A DNA stretch of 64,000 nucleotides from Chaetoceros tenuissimus (taxonomy: Eukaryota > Bacillariophyta > Thalassiosirophyceae > Chaetocerotales > Chaetocerotaceae): assembly GCA_021927905.1 (NCBI GenBank), contig BLLK01000047.1, positions 992,001-1,056,000 on the forward strand. Reading direction: 5' to 3'. The notes beneath the pieces were generated by a model, which was given only the letters and a program-made list of their open reading frames with translations, searched no databases and had not been told where the DNA came from. Each line of letters opens with the position of its first letter. Position 1 is the stretch's first letter. Shown here one piece after another: positions 1-9,874 of this stretch. Position numbers and translations under genes: made by a program.

Positions 1-245
1 TTCTTTTCAAGCCGAACAGCCTCTTCTTTCAAACATTTAATCTCATCTTCTTTATCGTAGAGTACCTGAATATTGTGTTTAAAATCCTGCTCTAATTCAG
101 ATAATCGAATCTCAGCTTGATTCTTTTCTTCTTGTGCAGCGTTTACTGCCGCCTGTCGAATTTGTATGAGTTCCTTTTCCTTGTCTTCGATAATTTGTAA
201 AAGTGCTTGATGAGATGCAGTATTGGAGCTTGACAAAGGCCTCAT
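1..245 (-). CDS. Coiled-coil protein, N-terminal part (runs off left edge)
   Basis: An open frame on the minus strand starts at an ATG at 245 (MRPLSSSNTASHQALLQ) and continues past base 1 for at least 81 codons. From about residue 15 it is almost all Glu, Lys, Gln, Leu, Ile and Ala with heptad-like spacing (for example EDKEKELIQIRQAAVNAAQE), so a long coiled coil is likely. There is no signal peptide and no recognisable domain in the visible part. A 14-bp tandem duplication at the start codon creates a second upstream ATG in another frame. The product is unknown. Confidence 0.5.
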   Translation of the reverse strand, partial: MRPLSSSNTASHQALLQIIEDKEKELIQIRQAAVNAAQEEKNQAEIRLSELEQDFKHNIQVLYDKEDEIKCLKEEAVRLEK

Positions 246-259
246 GACAAAGGCCTCAT
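232..259. repeat. 14-bp tandem duplication across a start codon
   Basis: The 14-base unit gacaaaggcctcat occurs twice head to tail. On the minus strand each copy carries ATGAGGCCTTTGTC. The upstream copy opens a 5-codon ORF (MRPLS then stop) overlapping the downstream ATG used by the coiled-coil ORF in another frame, so it is a potential uORF. Confidence 0.7.
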
Positions 260-524
260 TCTTTTTCCGCGTGATGAAAGCAAGACTTTGCCAGGTCGTC
301 AATTCAAATTCAAGTATAGTATGTTTTTCAATTCAAAATCTTTTAATTAGTAGATTTATACCTTAACTATCAGCAGGTGCAGAAATAGATGTGTAGAAAC
401 TAAACCTTTGTCCTAACTTCAAATTTAGCTCCTCTTTACCACATATGGAGTGGATACAACTGCAGCATTAACACTAGAACTTCATTCACTTCATACAAAT
501 TCTTCTTCTGTTATTTTCGTCGCA

Positions 525-1309
525 TCAAAGTGGTAGACTCTTCTCACCACTTTTTCCAGTCCCATAAAACATAATCAAAGCAAATTGAGCCAAACTACTT
601 AGCAATCCCAAGAAATTAGGAAAGTATATATTGAAATCATTGACATCAAAATAGCCATACACGGTCCACAAAAAGCAGTTCAAGATACAAGTCAATGTAA
701 ATGGCAATGGAATACTACTTGCATTTCGGGTCTGTACCACAGTCTTCATAGCTGCCAATGGTGATGAAAATAGCAGTACACAAAAAATGACACCAGTTTT
801 TCCAATTATATTTGCAGCTGTTGTTGGGTTCAGTAAAAGAGCTGTGAGTGCTGTTACAGCAATCATGAATAGGGTCGAGTTTTTATGCTGCGAAAGGGAT
901 CCAGGTAGTGTAGGCGATACCTTTGGGCTGTACTTTTGAAAGTTGTAGAAATAATTCAAGGCACAGAAAAATCCAAATGCATTGGGTGCAATTACATTTT
1001 TATCTTTTTTTAGGATTCCTATGGATTGCAAAGAAGACAAGAAAGGTGTCAACGCTTACTATTTAGAACATGGAAGTTGTACAACATGTATAAATGAAAT
1101 CAATACGTACCGTAAGTCATCCACATAAATGCATTTACGATCATACTGGAGTAAGGAAGCAAAGGAAGACTTTTAACTGACTTGTCTTGAACAACATTGC
1201 GTATGGTTGGTACAGGGGCAAGGTAGACACCCGAAGATACAATTGGGGCTATGGTTCCAGCCAACTTGACTGCTGATGCAGGATTTACTGCTCCTATTCC
1301 AAATGCCAT
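525..1309 (-). CDS. SWEET-family (MtN3/saliva) sugar transporter, two exons
   Basis: SWEETs are 7-helix uniporters that move mono- or disaccharides down their gradient across plasma or organelle membranes. Exon 1 is 1111..1309 and exon 2 is 525..1018, with a GT-AG intron 1019..1110 in phase 1; the product is 230 residues, a normal SWEET size. The first MtN3 repeat shows LAPVPTIRNVVQDKSVKSLP followed by FMWMTYG. The splice restores WMTYGILKKDKNVIAPNAFG, which matches the family pattern YGxLKKDxxVxxPNxxG. The second repeat has SSPLAAMKTVVQTRNASSIP and FLWTVYGY. The start is the ATG at 1309, because the frame further upstream opens only with TTG. The sugar and the membrane cannot be told from sequence. 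Confidence 0.88.
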
Positions 1310-1964
1310 CCTTATGTATGTACCGAATATAATTTTCAATACAATAAAGAAAGCTGTAATAAAAGCCCTCGCATCTCCAATCTTCTGTTATCTCGTTATC
1401 TCCAATCTCGTTCAGTATCTCGTCGTCTCCTGTGAACGTGGTTCACGTTGGGCTACGGTTATATAACGTTATCAGATATTCGGAGAAAAGAAGGTAATAC
1501 TCCGAAAGTAGGTACGGTACGAAATTCGAGTTCTCATCATGAGAAGCCTAATTGACAACCTTCATTCACCATTTATCTCTCTTCTCGAAATCAACAACTG
1601 CTTTAAGAGGTTGGATTCATTCGAAGAAAGGCTTCTCTTCAGGCCTTGAAACCATTCTCCTTACTCGACTACAATGAAAGGTGGCGTAGTTCCACTCGTT
1701 CTCTTGTTCTCTCTTTCTCACTTCAAAACTTCGCTTATGGGGCAGAGAGATGAAAGGGCACCACTGGTTCCTAAGGATGAGGCTGGTTCCTAAGGATAAA
1801 GAGAATAATTAAATTGATATCGATGTAATTTGCCAACAAAAATGATGCAGTCAATTGGAGGATAAGATGTTTTAGGCTAATAATATGAATAGATTTAATA
1901 ATGTTATCTAGTCATTTTCTCAATAAAAAGACATGTACCTTGAGAAGAATCGACAAAACTTTAT
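1310..1964. other. Intergenic, SWEET upstream region and 3' side of bZIP-like gene
   Basis: No supported gene. It contains a run of related ctcgttatctc/ctcgttcagtatctc motifs near 1390-1430 and a short direct repeat ctggttcctaaggat (near 1768 and 1784). Small ORFs here lack coding character. Confidence 0.5.
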
Positions 1965-2456
1965 TCAATTTCCCTGGGCTGTTTTATTCATTCTCTTTTT
2001 TTGTTTTAAAGCAGAGTGTTCAAATGTCAACCTCCCTAAAATCGACTTGATTTGATCTCTAGGCATCATCTTCGGTTCCTCAGACAATCTCTCAATCCTT
2101 GACTCAAGATCTTTATTAATAAACTGAAGTTTGAATATCTTTTCAGTGACAAGCTTGTTTTCTTCACTTTCTATAGACAAAATCTCCTTTATTTTCTGCA
2201 CTTGCTCTCGAGATAACAACGTCGACAACTCTTGGAGTAAATCATCTATCTGTACCCTCAGCGCATCGTTCGCATCTTGCAATCTTTCTATCTGTGATAA
2301 CATGAGTTTGTTCTCCTCGCCTCGTACTTCTCTACGTTGTTTAGACAAGACTCTTTCTCTTTTGTTTCTCTCAATGCGTTTCCTATCCTTTTCTGATTGC
2401 TCATTCCTCGTACCAGTTACCTCTTTTGCTTTCTTCAGCTCTTGATTCTCACTCAT
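1965..2456 (-). CDS. bZIP-like basic/coiled-coil protein (paralogue of 3498..4407)
   Basis: This 163-residue single-exon protein opens with a basic block, EKDRKRIERNKRERVLSKQ, at about residues 22-40, then a heptad-rich segment (IERLQDANDALRVQIDDLLQ and so on). The arrangement resembles a bZIP DNA-binding region plus zipper, with an N-x7-K spacing, but the spacing to the first zipper Leu is not canonical. The same basic block and the following DLLQELSTLLSxEQVxxIKE segment recur in the divergent gene at 3498..4407, so the two are paralogues. It has no acidic N-terminal region, unlike its sister. Role inferred: nuclear DNA-binding factor or dimer partner. The start ATG at 2456 gives the first full frame. 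Confidence 0.6.
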   Translation of the reverse strand: MSENQELKKAKEVTGTRNEQSEKDRKRIERNKRERVLSKQRREVRGEENKLMLSQIERLQDANDALRVQIDDLLQELSTLLSREQVQKIKEILSIESEENKLVTEKIFKLQFINKDLESRIERLSEEPKMMPRDQIKSILGRLTFEHSALKQKKRMNKTAQGN

Positions 2457-3497
2457 TTTGTTCTAGTACTACTTCTTGTAAAAGATAAAATATGTCGGGA
2501 TGTAGTTAACATATGAGTAACAAGTGGGAATCGAATCCATCGAACATTTTTAACGATTGAGATTGGAACGAAGCCGAAAGGACTGTAGTCATGATCTGTT
2601 CTATTACTTTTCAGGTTGCAACAGCAGTTGTCAGAGTGCATCTCAAAAATTTGCTATAAAAAATGATCAAACAAGCATCAAAGCAGAAGGTAGACATCTG
2701 CTCATCTCTGCGCAATCTCAGAAAGGATGGAGAAATAACACATATGCTTTGGCCTTACAAAACGTGACTGAAGTAAAACGCAGAATTTCGTCATGGAGAC
2801 AGAAATGATTTTTGTGCATATGCGTTTCGATGAAAGTATGCGTACTTTCCATCCCTGACTGTGATTGCTGCGTGCGTATTTTTGACGCCTTTCGACCCTT
2901 CAAGAAGAGTTCGTATTCTTCAAACCTTCCGATTTCTTTGATGCTTCTGGCCGATCCAAACAAAGAAAAGAAAAGAAAGGGGAAGAGATAGAAAAGGCCG
3001 GAATTCAAAATGCGTACTGGCCTGAACGGTTCTCAGTTCTCACTCCACAGAAAAGCCGGAATTCAAAATGTGATGTTTTAGAATGACGTAAGCGGCCTGA
3101 AAAATGCAACTCAAACTGACGTGGGCCTCTTGGAGCACTTTCATTGGTCATGAAACAATGTAACAGGCCTAATAATGAAACAATCATTTCTGTCTGAAAT
3201 ACGTACTTCATATCGTGAGCAAATACCAGCAAAAAATACACATGTTCAGAAAATCGAGTGATGACGTATTTTATTATCATCAAAATAGAAATTCTTGATT
3301 CTCTTTGCGACACTGTCGCTATTGCGTAGAAGCTTCGTGATCAGTGGGACAGTAATGACTCATTCTCAGTACTTCTGAAGCAGATCATACCATCATCACG
3401 TCATACACATTTTACAAATCATAACATTTCATTGTCTCATAATAAACCAAGCAAACAACTACAGAGTACATAATAACTAATAATAGACTAATATAAA
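2457..3497. other. Divergent spacer between the two bZIP-like paralogues
   Basis: A 1-kb spacer with no convincing gene. It carries a 16-bp direct repeat gccggaattcaaaatg (2997-3012 and 3055-3070) and four TGACGT cores between about 3083 and 3404 that are listed separately. The ORFs at 2557-2808, 2718-3008 and 3005-3313 overlap one another on both strands and show no domain. Confidence 0.5.
3083..3404. promoter_or_regulatory. Cluster of four TGACGT (CRE/bZIP-type) cores
   Basis: TGACGTAA near 3084, TGACGTGG near 3117 and TGACGTAT near 3262 lie on the plus strand, and TGACGTGA lies on the minus strand near 3397. TGACGT is a known bZIP half site and a component of CO2/cAMP-responsive elements in diatom promoters. 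The cluster sits 95-415 bp before the start of the bZIP-like gene at 3498. That it is used is inference. Confidence 0.4.
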
Positions 3498-4407
3498 ATG
3501 AACGAGAAAGAGGGAGAGAAACTGAAAATGGCAGAAGTTGACGAGGTAGGTTATTTGCAGCACACGATTGGTCAGAGGAACCCTCAACATGTTTCGATTC
3601 TTCTTATCCTCACACATCTTCCTTTTGCAGAGTACTTCTCTATTTGACAACCTTCCCAGCTCCAATGAGGATATTTCCATAGCTGCCAATTCCATGGACA
3701 ATGCTAGTAATGCTACTTCTACTAATAGTATTAGTAGAAGGACGACGAGGACGATGAACGTGACTGGAGCTTCGTGGTCGTCGTCTTCTCAGCAAGCTAT
3801 GCCACCACTGGACATGAACCTGCTTTTTGGTAGCAATAGCAGTTATGGCAAAACGCAAGAAGAACAAATCACTGCTTTATCTGCTGATATCAAATTAAGT
3901 CAGGAAGGAGATACCGTTAGCAGGAATGAAGGCGAAAGTACTTTGCCTACAAGGACTCTTCAGTCAGAACAAGATAGGAAACGCATTGAACGAAATAGAC
4001 GAGAAAGAATCTTGTCAAAACAACGGAGAGAGCAAAGGAATGAGAAAAACAGACAAATGACTGAACAAATTCGAAGACTGCAATATTGTAACGATGAAAT
4101 CAAGGCAAAGATAGATGCTTTATTCAAAGAGTTGTCGACCTTGTTATCTCCAGAGAAAGTAGAGGAGGTTAAGGAGGCTTTGTCCAAACACAACTTCAAA
4201 GCCACAGATGACATCTCGAGCTCTCTAATAAAGGACAATGATGAACTGCAGAAAAGGATTAATACCATATATGACGACTTATCGCCTTTGTTACCTGCGG
4301 CAGAGGATAGTAGTACAGAAGAAGAACAAGACGACGAATTGGAGGAGCAGTCAATAAAATCAGAAAAAGTAGTAGTAGATGCAATCAAGAACAACAAGCT
4401 ATGCTGA
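3498..4407 (+). CDS. bZIP-like basic/coiled-coil protein, two exons
   Basis: Exon 1 is 3498..3545 and exon 2 is 3631..4407, with a GTAGGT...TTTTGCAG intron 3546..3630 in phase 0, giving 274 residues. An unspliced reading would put intron-encoded hydrophobic residues (FRFFLSSHIFLLQ) at the N terminus, so splicing is preferred. ATGs at 3498 and 3528 are in the same frame; the first is taken. Order of parts: Ser/Asn/Thr-rich N terminus, basic block QDRKRIERNRRERILSKQRR, heptad segments (IRRLQYCNDEIKAKIDALFK and KDNDELQKRINTIYDDL), then an acidic tail (TEEEQDDELEEQ). This looks like a bZIP-type factor with an acidic region. It is divergent from and homologous to 1965..2456. The exact family is unsure because zipper spacing is unusual. 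Confidence 0.62.
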
Positions 4408-5467
4408 GGATACGTTTCAGATTAGGGTTACCAGAGAAATATATCAAATTCACATGTACATTATAAAAAGAAAATGGCCGAAGTCAGATACTATTAGTAC
4501 CTTAAGAAATATTACATCAAGTTTTTTAAATTTTTACTTGTTATGTTTCATTTCCTACTACGCGTATGATTCATGTTCTTCCGTCAGAAGAAGTTAATTT
4601 TTATAACCAATTGAGAGCGATCAATTCCTTTCTAGAGTATATCACTCTACTTGAATACTAAATGTAGTAAGGTATGCATACTCGTAATAGAAATGCATGT
4701 GCGTGGTTTGGCCTTCAAGTGGAAAAGCCCCGATTTACCAGTTTTTACCTTCTTTCACTTTCATTTTGCGAAGCAAGAACTTTTTAGCAACTTATTCTCT
4801 CTTTAAATAGAACCAATGACAGTGACAATCACGTCGAATTCAAGGTAAGGCTCATAACCTATAAGTGTTCATCTTGCATCATTTTGTAGAAATTTTTGCT
4901 TTTTGTTGTCGGTCATCGTCAGTACTATCTCTCCTCCCTATTTGTATCGTACTTACATTACAGTACAGAGAATCTCTTGCTTAGTTCAGCTACCTTGTAG
5001 CTAAGATCAATAGCTGCATTTATGAACATCACAAAGCGATCAATTCCTAGTGACACGCCTTGCTTTTTAGTTTCATCTTTTAGTCCCATTCCCCTCCCTA
5101 TTCCCCCTTCCCATTCCCATTGCAGACCAGAAGCAGATAGATAAAAAATAGAAGGTAAAATGCAGCCTTCTCTTTAGGCTTCGCATAAGGTTTCCTTGGT
5201 CTAAACATGATTCAATCTGCGCGATTGATCGATGCTGTACATCACAAAGAGACCATTTGATGTGAAATACTCCTTGTTTTGGTTTAATCTTTTAAGTCCC
5301 ATTCCCCTTCCCATTCCCATTCCTATTCCTATTGTGTGTTCTTGTTCCTCTTATTCCTTTTAGCAATAATTCGATATGCTAAATCCAAATACATATTAAG
5401 TCTTTCCTCATAATTTCTTTTGTTCAAGAAAAGAATCACGAGTACATTAAACAATTCTCATTACAAC
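4408..5467. other. Intergenic with a decayed tandem duplication
   Basis: No gene is supported. The stretch holds pyrimidine-rich tracts (cccattccccttcccattcc type) and the repeat listed at 5005..5340. The short motif gcgatcaattcct occurs near 4618 and again near 5037. Confidence 0.5.
5005..5340. repeat. Divergent direct duplication, about 215 bp apart
   Basis: The segment 5005-5127 and the segment 5226-5340 align in order: gatcaatagctg/gatcgatgctg, acatcacaaagcg/acatcacaaagag, ccttgctttttagtttcatc/ccttgttttggtttaatc, then gtcccattcccc tracts. The copies differ by many substitutions, so this is an old tandem duplication of non-coding DNA. Confidence 0.55.
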
Positions 5468-6013
5468 ATGTCCATTCGATCATTTAGTTACCGTAGTGTT
5501 TTTCTTCCTGAAGCATACGAGCAAGAAGCAGAAGTTGCATGGAATCAATTTGCATGCAGAAGAGGGATGGTATCTTCTAAAACAACTTGCTCACAAGAAG
5601 GTGTTCCTTCTATTATTATCACCGACCCTGCTCAAAGTGTAGAGAGAGAAACTTCATATCATAGATGCCAAAGCTATAATGAGTTGCTTGACCGCTCAAA
5701 CAACATTGATGATCTTTTCCAAGACGTGATCTGCCAGTTTGAACACTGCTTAGATCTCACATATCAGGGGACTGATAACATTTCTGAAATTACTGATCCT
5801 CAGCATGTGAAACCATACATCAAGGATCGTTCACTTGTAAAGGATTCAGAATTGTTCGTTTCATGCTCGACAATCTCTACAGCTGTCGACACCATTTTAG
5901 CAGACGTTGACAATACGATGGATCTTTTCAGCAATGCAATAGAAAGTATTCAGTGTTGCATCGAAGAAGTAGAACAATGCAATCCACTGCGTAATTTGAC
6001 TGAGAATGTATGA
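5468..6013 (+). CDS. Unknown protein, 181 residues
   Basis: A single-exon ORF starts at ATG 5468 (caacATG context, MSIRSFSYRSVFLPEAYEQE); the frame upstream of it opens only with TTG. There is no signal peptide or long hydrophobic stretch. The C-terminal half is rich in Asp, Ser and Cys, with amphipathic segments (for example TISTAVDTILADVDNTMDLF). I recognise no family. The neighbour on the right (6418..7002) is convergent and also unknown. Confidence 0.45.
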   Translation: MSIRSFSYRSVFLPEAYEQEAEVAWNQFACRRGMVSSKTTCSQEGVPSIIITDPAQSVERETSYHRCQSYNELLDRSNNIDDLFQDVICQFEHCLDLTYQGTDNISEITDPQHVKPYIKDRSLVKDSELFVSCSTISTAVDTILADVDNTMDLFSNAIESIQCCIEEVEQCNPLRNLTENV

Positions 6014-6417
6014 ACTCTGCACTATGTTCTCTTCTTTTATATCACATCCAAACCTATTCAAGGCAGATCAGAGTAGATCTACCATGAAGCTTTTTAGATT
6101 CATTTCCATTTCATCTCAACTTGTTTTACATTGTATAAATATAGAAAATTTTATTATTTTGAATGCATGTCATGACCTTATGATCTTGATCAACGTCTTT
6201 ATACGTATTTCAGTGATGATATTTAGGTTATCATATACGACTATCAAACTTTGAAAGTAAATTGTAAGCTTACAATTGAACTTTGAAATAAAACAAATGT
6301 ATTTTATCTCTTTTGAATTTAGAGATACTCCTGTAACTTGTTGTAGTATCATCGAAATAGTAGTCTATTAATTACTTTTTCTTTACAATACAATGACCTA
6401 GTCTACATTATATGAAT
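6014..6417. other. Convergent intergenic region
   Basis: A 404-bp AT-rich spacer between the ends of two convergent unknown genes. Only short overlapping ORFs of low complexity are present. Confidence 0.5.
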
Positions 6418-7002
6418 CTAGAAAAGAAATATTGTATTCCTTGACAAGTCAAACCTAACGACCTTTCTTCCTATCGTATTATTTCTTCTTCTATTATCAT
6501 TACATCTTGTACATTTATCATTTTCATCATCATTCGTCTCAAGTTCCTCTATGATTGCCCTAGCAATAGCATCACAAGCTCGAAGGAAGGAATCTAAACA
6601 AGATGCCGTTCCTATATTTTCAGTCAACACATTTGACTGCACTTGTTCTGACTCTAGGGGCTTCTGGGTTTCTCTTTTTCGTTGTTGATGCTGGTACGTA
6701 GTAGACAGTTGTCGAAGCACTAGTGATGATGTAAGCTCATCATCTTGTTCTTCTCCTTCTGAAGAGGAGTTTTCAGGTCTACTAGTACTGGTAGGGCATG
6801 GTGATAAGCAATCATAACTGTATCCTTTGATTAGAGCTGATTTTGCTTTTACCATTCGATCGTGCCTGATTTCAAGTTTTTCCAGGAACATATCACCATC
6901 ATGATCAATCCGTCTGTCTCTCGTTTCCATATGAGGAGAGTCGTCTGCACAACACAGCTGACGGGTAGAAGATGAAATATGGGATCTAGAAGGGATATTC
7001 AT
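6418..7002 (-). CDS. Unknown protein, 194 residues, with RVxF-like C-terminal motif
   Basis: A single-exon ORF from ATG 7002. It is hydrophilic with Ser-rich and acidic patches (SSSEGEEQDDELTSS), a helix with IARAIIEELE, a Cys pair CTRC, and a C terminus reading GRKVVRFDLSRNTIFLF. KVVRF fits the [RK]-x-[VI]-x-[FW] docking motif for protein phosphatase 1; functional use is inference. No enzyme domain is visible. The plus-strand ORF overlapping its start (7002-7397) is judged spurious. Confidence 0.45.
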   Translation of the reverse strand: MNIPSRSHISSSTRQLCCADDSPHMETRDRRIDHDGDMFLEKLEIRHDRMVKAKSALIKGYSYDCLSPCPTSTSRPENSSSEGEEQDDELTSSLVLRQLSTTYQHQQRKRETQKPLESEQVQSNVLTENIGTASCLDSFLRACDAIARAIIEELETNDDENDKCTRCNDNRRRNNTIGRKVVRFDLSRNTIFLF

Positions 7003-7433
7003 TGTATCTCCAGGCTTGCAAATGGGATGATAAGGTTATGTTCTCTCGAATTATGAGTAAGGTATGGATCCAAGTTTGGTCTTTACGAACGGCATCCCTG
7101 ACTACCTTCTTTTGTATTCTTTTCTGCCCCGTCTTTGCATTCCCCTTCTCAGTGTCGGCAGATAGTTTTTTGTCCAAAGGTACGTACTTTTCATACCCAT
7201 TCGTACACCAAACACACGATAGAAATGGGAGGGAAGAAGCCCTGGCAAGTGTGGGAAGCCTAAAGATAGCTGGTATCCGTGATTACTTGGGGCGAAAGGA
7301 TATGTTCAACCGTTCTAACGGCTATGTTCGAATGAGGATCAAAATCATAAACCTAAACAAAAATGATATTTCTATTGTACTATTGGTAGTTCTATGAAAA
7401 TAAATCATAGCAATAACTACACTGAAAGCAATC
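7003..7433. other. Divergent intergenic region
   Basis: Spacer between the divergent 6418..7002 gene and the SET gene at 7434. It holds overlapping small ORFs on both strands (7002-7397 plus, 6986-7177 minus) with no motif that supports either. Confidence 0.4.
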
Positions 7434-9506
7434 ATGAGACTCACGAAAGCCCTCTGTCTTCTTTTGGCAGTCAATGCGAGTCGACCAACTAACTCGGAAG
7501 AACAGACATGTACTGCAGCTGATCCAGACACATGTTCCTCCTCCTCACAAGTTCCACCTTCAAAATTATCTTCTTCTTTACAAACAGTCACATACAAACC
7601 AACTTGCAGTCTCTATCTTGCAGAATCTTCTATTCCTAACGCTGGATTCGGAATCTATACCACAGTTCCACTCAAGGAAAAAGAAAAAGTCACAGAAGTA
7701 GCCGATGCACCAAGTCTCGTCGTAACTGATACTGAACTCCATGCATCTGTATTAGGCTATGAAAATTCCGATGCTATACCTTGGAATCACAACAATTACT
7801 TCTGGGATGGAAGTGGTCAGGGAGAATTTGAAGCGCATCAAGTCATGGAAAACGTCATGAATCTCGGGGCACTCTGTAATTATCACACCTATTTCAAAAA
7901 TGTAAAACCTTGGGAAGGACCAAAATACAATGATGCCATGACCAATCGTAATGGTGGAAGTCCAGGTATGGGAGCATATTCTTATCAGCCTGGATTTTTG
8001 TTCCGAACTACGCGTGAAATTGATGCGGGAGAAGAGTTGTTCTGCGATTACGGTGAAGAATGGTTGGATACTCGTTTGTTTGGGGGTGATGTCTTGAGAG
8101 AAGACGACTTTTACAAAGCTGGAAATATCCTTCAGGAAATCAAGGATGGATTGTCAGATACTGAAATTACAGATGGAGTATTGAAAGTAATGCAAGGTGT
8201 TGTGAAGCATTTTGATAAGAGAGTCAGTCAAGTGATTCCAACCAGTCGAGAAGACTTTGATGATACTGTGGAAGAGGCGGATGATCAAAATGATATTGCT
8301 GATTTTCTAGCGCAGGACACAATTCAAGATCGATCTATTGATTGGATTCAAACCAATGGAGTCTGTCTTGATCATCTTGTTCCCCAAGTGTCGACACTTC
8401 CTGATGCTGGTCATGGTGCGTTTGCGCAACGTTTCATTCCCAAGGGGGGCGTTATTGTTCCCATGCCGATGTTGATGATTATGGGTAAAAATTTGCTAGA
8501 CATTTATGAATTTGAAATTGATGAAGATGATAAGCCTATTTTGATCAAGAGTGAAAATTCAGATGGGGAAAAGATTTACACCGAATCAAGCAAACAACTG
8601 CTGTACAACTACTGCTTCTCACATCAAGACACAAATATGATGATGTGTCCACAGACCAATGGTATTTTGATCAACCATTGTTCTGATCGTAAAGATTGGG
8701 GAGGAGACTGTGCAAAATACAATGCCAATCCAGACAAGTCTCTTCGTGGACCAAATGCAAAACTGGAATGGGGTACAGAGTGGGATCCTGATACTCAAGA
8801 TTGGTTGAAATTGACTCCGGATGAAATTAAACAAAAAGTGATGCAAGGAAAACGTGGGTTGTCATTTCAAGTGGTTGCAACTAGAGATATTCAACCTGGT
8901 GAAGAAGTATTCATTGATTATGGTGAAGCGTGGGAGAACGATTGGGAAACGCATGTTGAAGAATTTGTACCACCTTTGCCTTCAGATGATTTTGTACCAA
9001 TTTTTGAAATGAACGCAAACAAAGAAAAATACTTGACTGCAGAGGATGACCTAGAAGAACATCCTTATCCCATGAACGCAAACCTTGGATGTACCTATTG
9101 GCCAAGAGAAGATGAAGCAATCGATGAAAAGTCTCCACTAGATGGGGATAATACCAACTGGACATCTGATGGCAGTATCTATACATTGGATCATCCAGAT
9201 TATGCAATTTATGGCTTAGTTTGGCCATGTGGTGTTGATGACATCTTTGAAGACGAGGATGGAAATAGAAGTTATAACGTCGAAATATACAGCAAAGACG
9301 GTATGACCATCTGGGCTGCGAATGGCAAGCGTAGAATACTGGAAGATTATCCAGTAGAGTCAATATCTTTCGTACCGCAAAAGTATACCAGTGATCAACA
9401 TTTGATTGGCAGTTTCCGTTCAAATATTCGTATTCCAGAAGAGTTGATTCCAGATCAGTGGAGAGATGTCGGTGATGATGAAGAGGAGTTTGATGCTGAA
9501 GAGTAA
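7434..9506 (+). CDS. Secretory-pathway protein with two SET domains
   Basis: The 690-residue single-exon protein starts with a signal-peptide-like segment (MRLTKALCLLLAVNAS). The first SET-like domain covers about residues 58-210: AGFGIYTTVPL at its start, GALCNYHTYF (the N-H pair) and REIDAGEELFCDYGEEW at its end. The second covers about 318-502: AGHGAFAQRFIPKG, GILINHCSD and RDIQPGEEVFIDYGEAW. SET domains transfer methyl groups from S-adenosylmethionine to lysine. Tandem SET domains plus an N-terminal signal suggest a non-histone substrate in the secretory or plastid route. The C-terminal 190 residues are acidic and Trp-rich without a recognised fold. Substrate and activity are unknown. Confidence 0.75.
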   Translation: MRLTKALCLLLAVNASRPTNSEEQTCTAADPDTCSSSSQVPPSKLSSSLQTVTYKPTCSLYLAESSIPNAGFGIYTTVPLKEKEKVTEVADAPSLVVTDTELHASVLGYENSDAIPWNHNNYFWDGSGQGEFEAHQVMENVMNLGALCNYHTYFKNVKPWEGPKYNDAMTNRNGGSPGMGAYSYQPGFLFRTTREIDAGEELFCDYGEEWLDTRLFGGDVLREDDFYKAGNILQEIKDGLSDTEITDGVLKVMQGVVKHFDKRVSQVIPTSREDFDDTVEEADDQNDIADFLAQDTIQDRSIDWIQTNGVCLDHLVPQVSTLPDAGHGAFAQRFIPKGGVIVPMPMLMIMGKNLLDIYEFEIDEDDKPILIKSENSDGEKIYTESSKQLLYNYCFSHQDTNMMMCPQTNGILINHCSDRKDWGGDCAKYNANPDKSLRGPNAKLEWGTEWDPDTQDWLKLTPDEIKQKVMQGKRGLSFQVVATRDIQPGEEVFIDYGEAWENDWETHVEEFVPPLPSDDFVPIFEMNANKEKYLTAEDDLEEHPYPMNANLGCTYWPREDEAIDEKSPLDGDNTNWTSDGSIYTLDHPDYAIYGLVWPCGVDDIFEDEDGNRSYNVEIYSKDGMTIWAANGKRRILEDYPVESISFVPQKYTSDQHLIGSFRSNIRIPEELIPDQWRDVGDDEEEFDAEE

Positions 9507-9874
9507 GTTATAATAATATAATGGTTAGGTTTATATTTAAGATTGTATGAAAATAATGTTTGAGATTTGAGAAAATGATAATTTCATTTTATCAAATGTG
9601 AAATCAAAAGAAATTTTTTTACTATGGCGTCATTTAGTAATTTAGCTTTTTGACATGGGAGTGTCTCGCTGAAAGAAGACTTGAGACAAGGCTTTCACTT
9701 TCATCATCATCAGTCAACTTTGTTCCCATCTACACACTTTTTGTTTCAACATGAACAAAGAATAGGAGCGCTAAAAGTATAAAGCATCATTTTTGAACAG
9801 ATAATATAGTAGTCTTGAGATACAAGTTGATATATGCTGCATTGAGAATACATATAGCAATATTTTGTCAAAGC
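9507..9874. other. Intergenic region
   Basis: A 368-bp AT-rich spacer between the SET gene and the DUF3431-like gene. Nothing further is recognisable; the open frame upstream of 9875 begins with TTG at 9815 and is not taken as coding. Confidence 0.5.

Noticed and set aside
2505-2560. A gggaatcgaatcc motif that resembles a tRNA T-arm
   Set aside because: No matching T-stem, anticodon arm or acceptor stem could be built on either strand.
7002-7397. A 131-codon plus ORF with a hydrophobic stretch
   Set aside because: It overlaps the start of the minus gene 6418..7002 and its promoter, and shows no family feature beyond a short hydrophobic run.
9815-9874. Longer N terminus for the DUF3431-like protein
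   Set aside because: The extension begins with TTG; the first ATG at 9875 already places the membrane anchor correctly.
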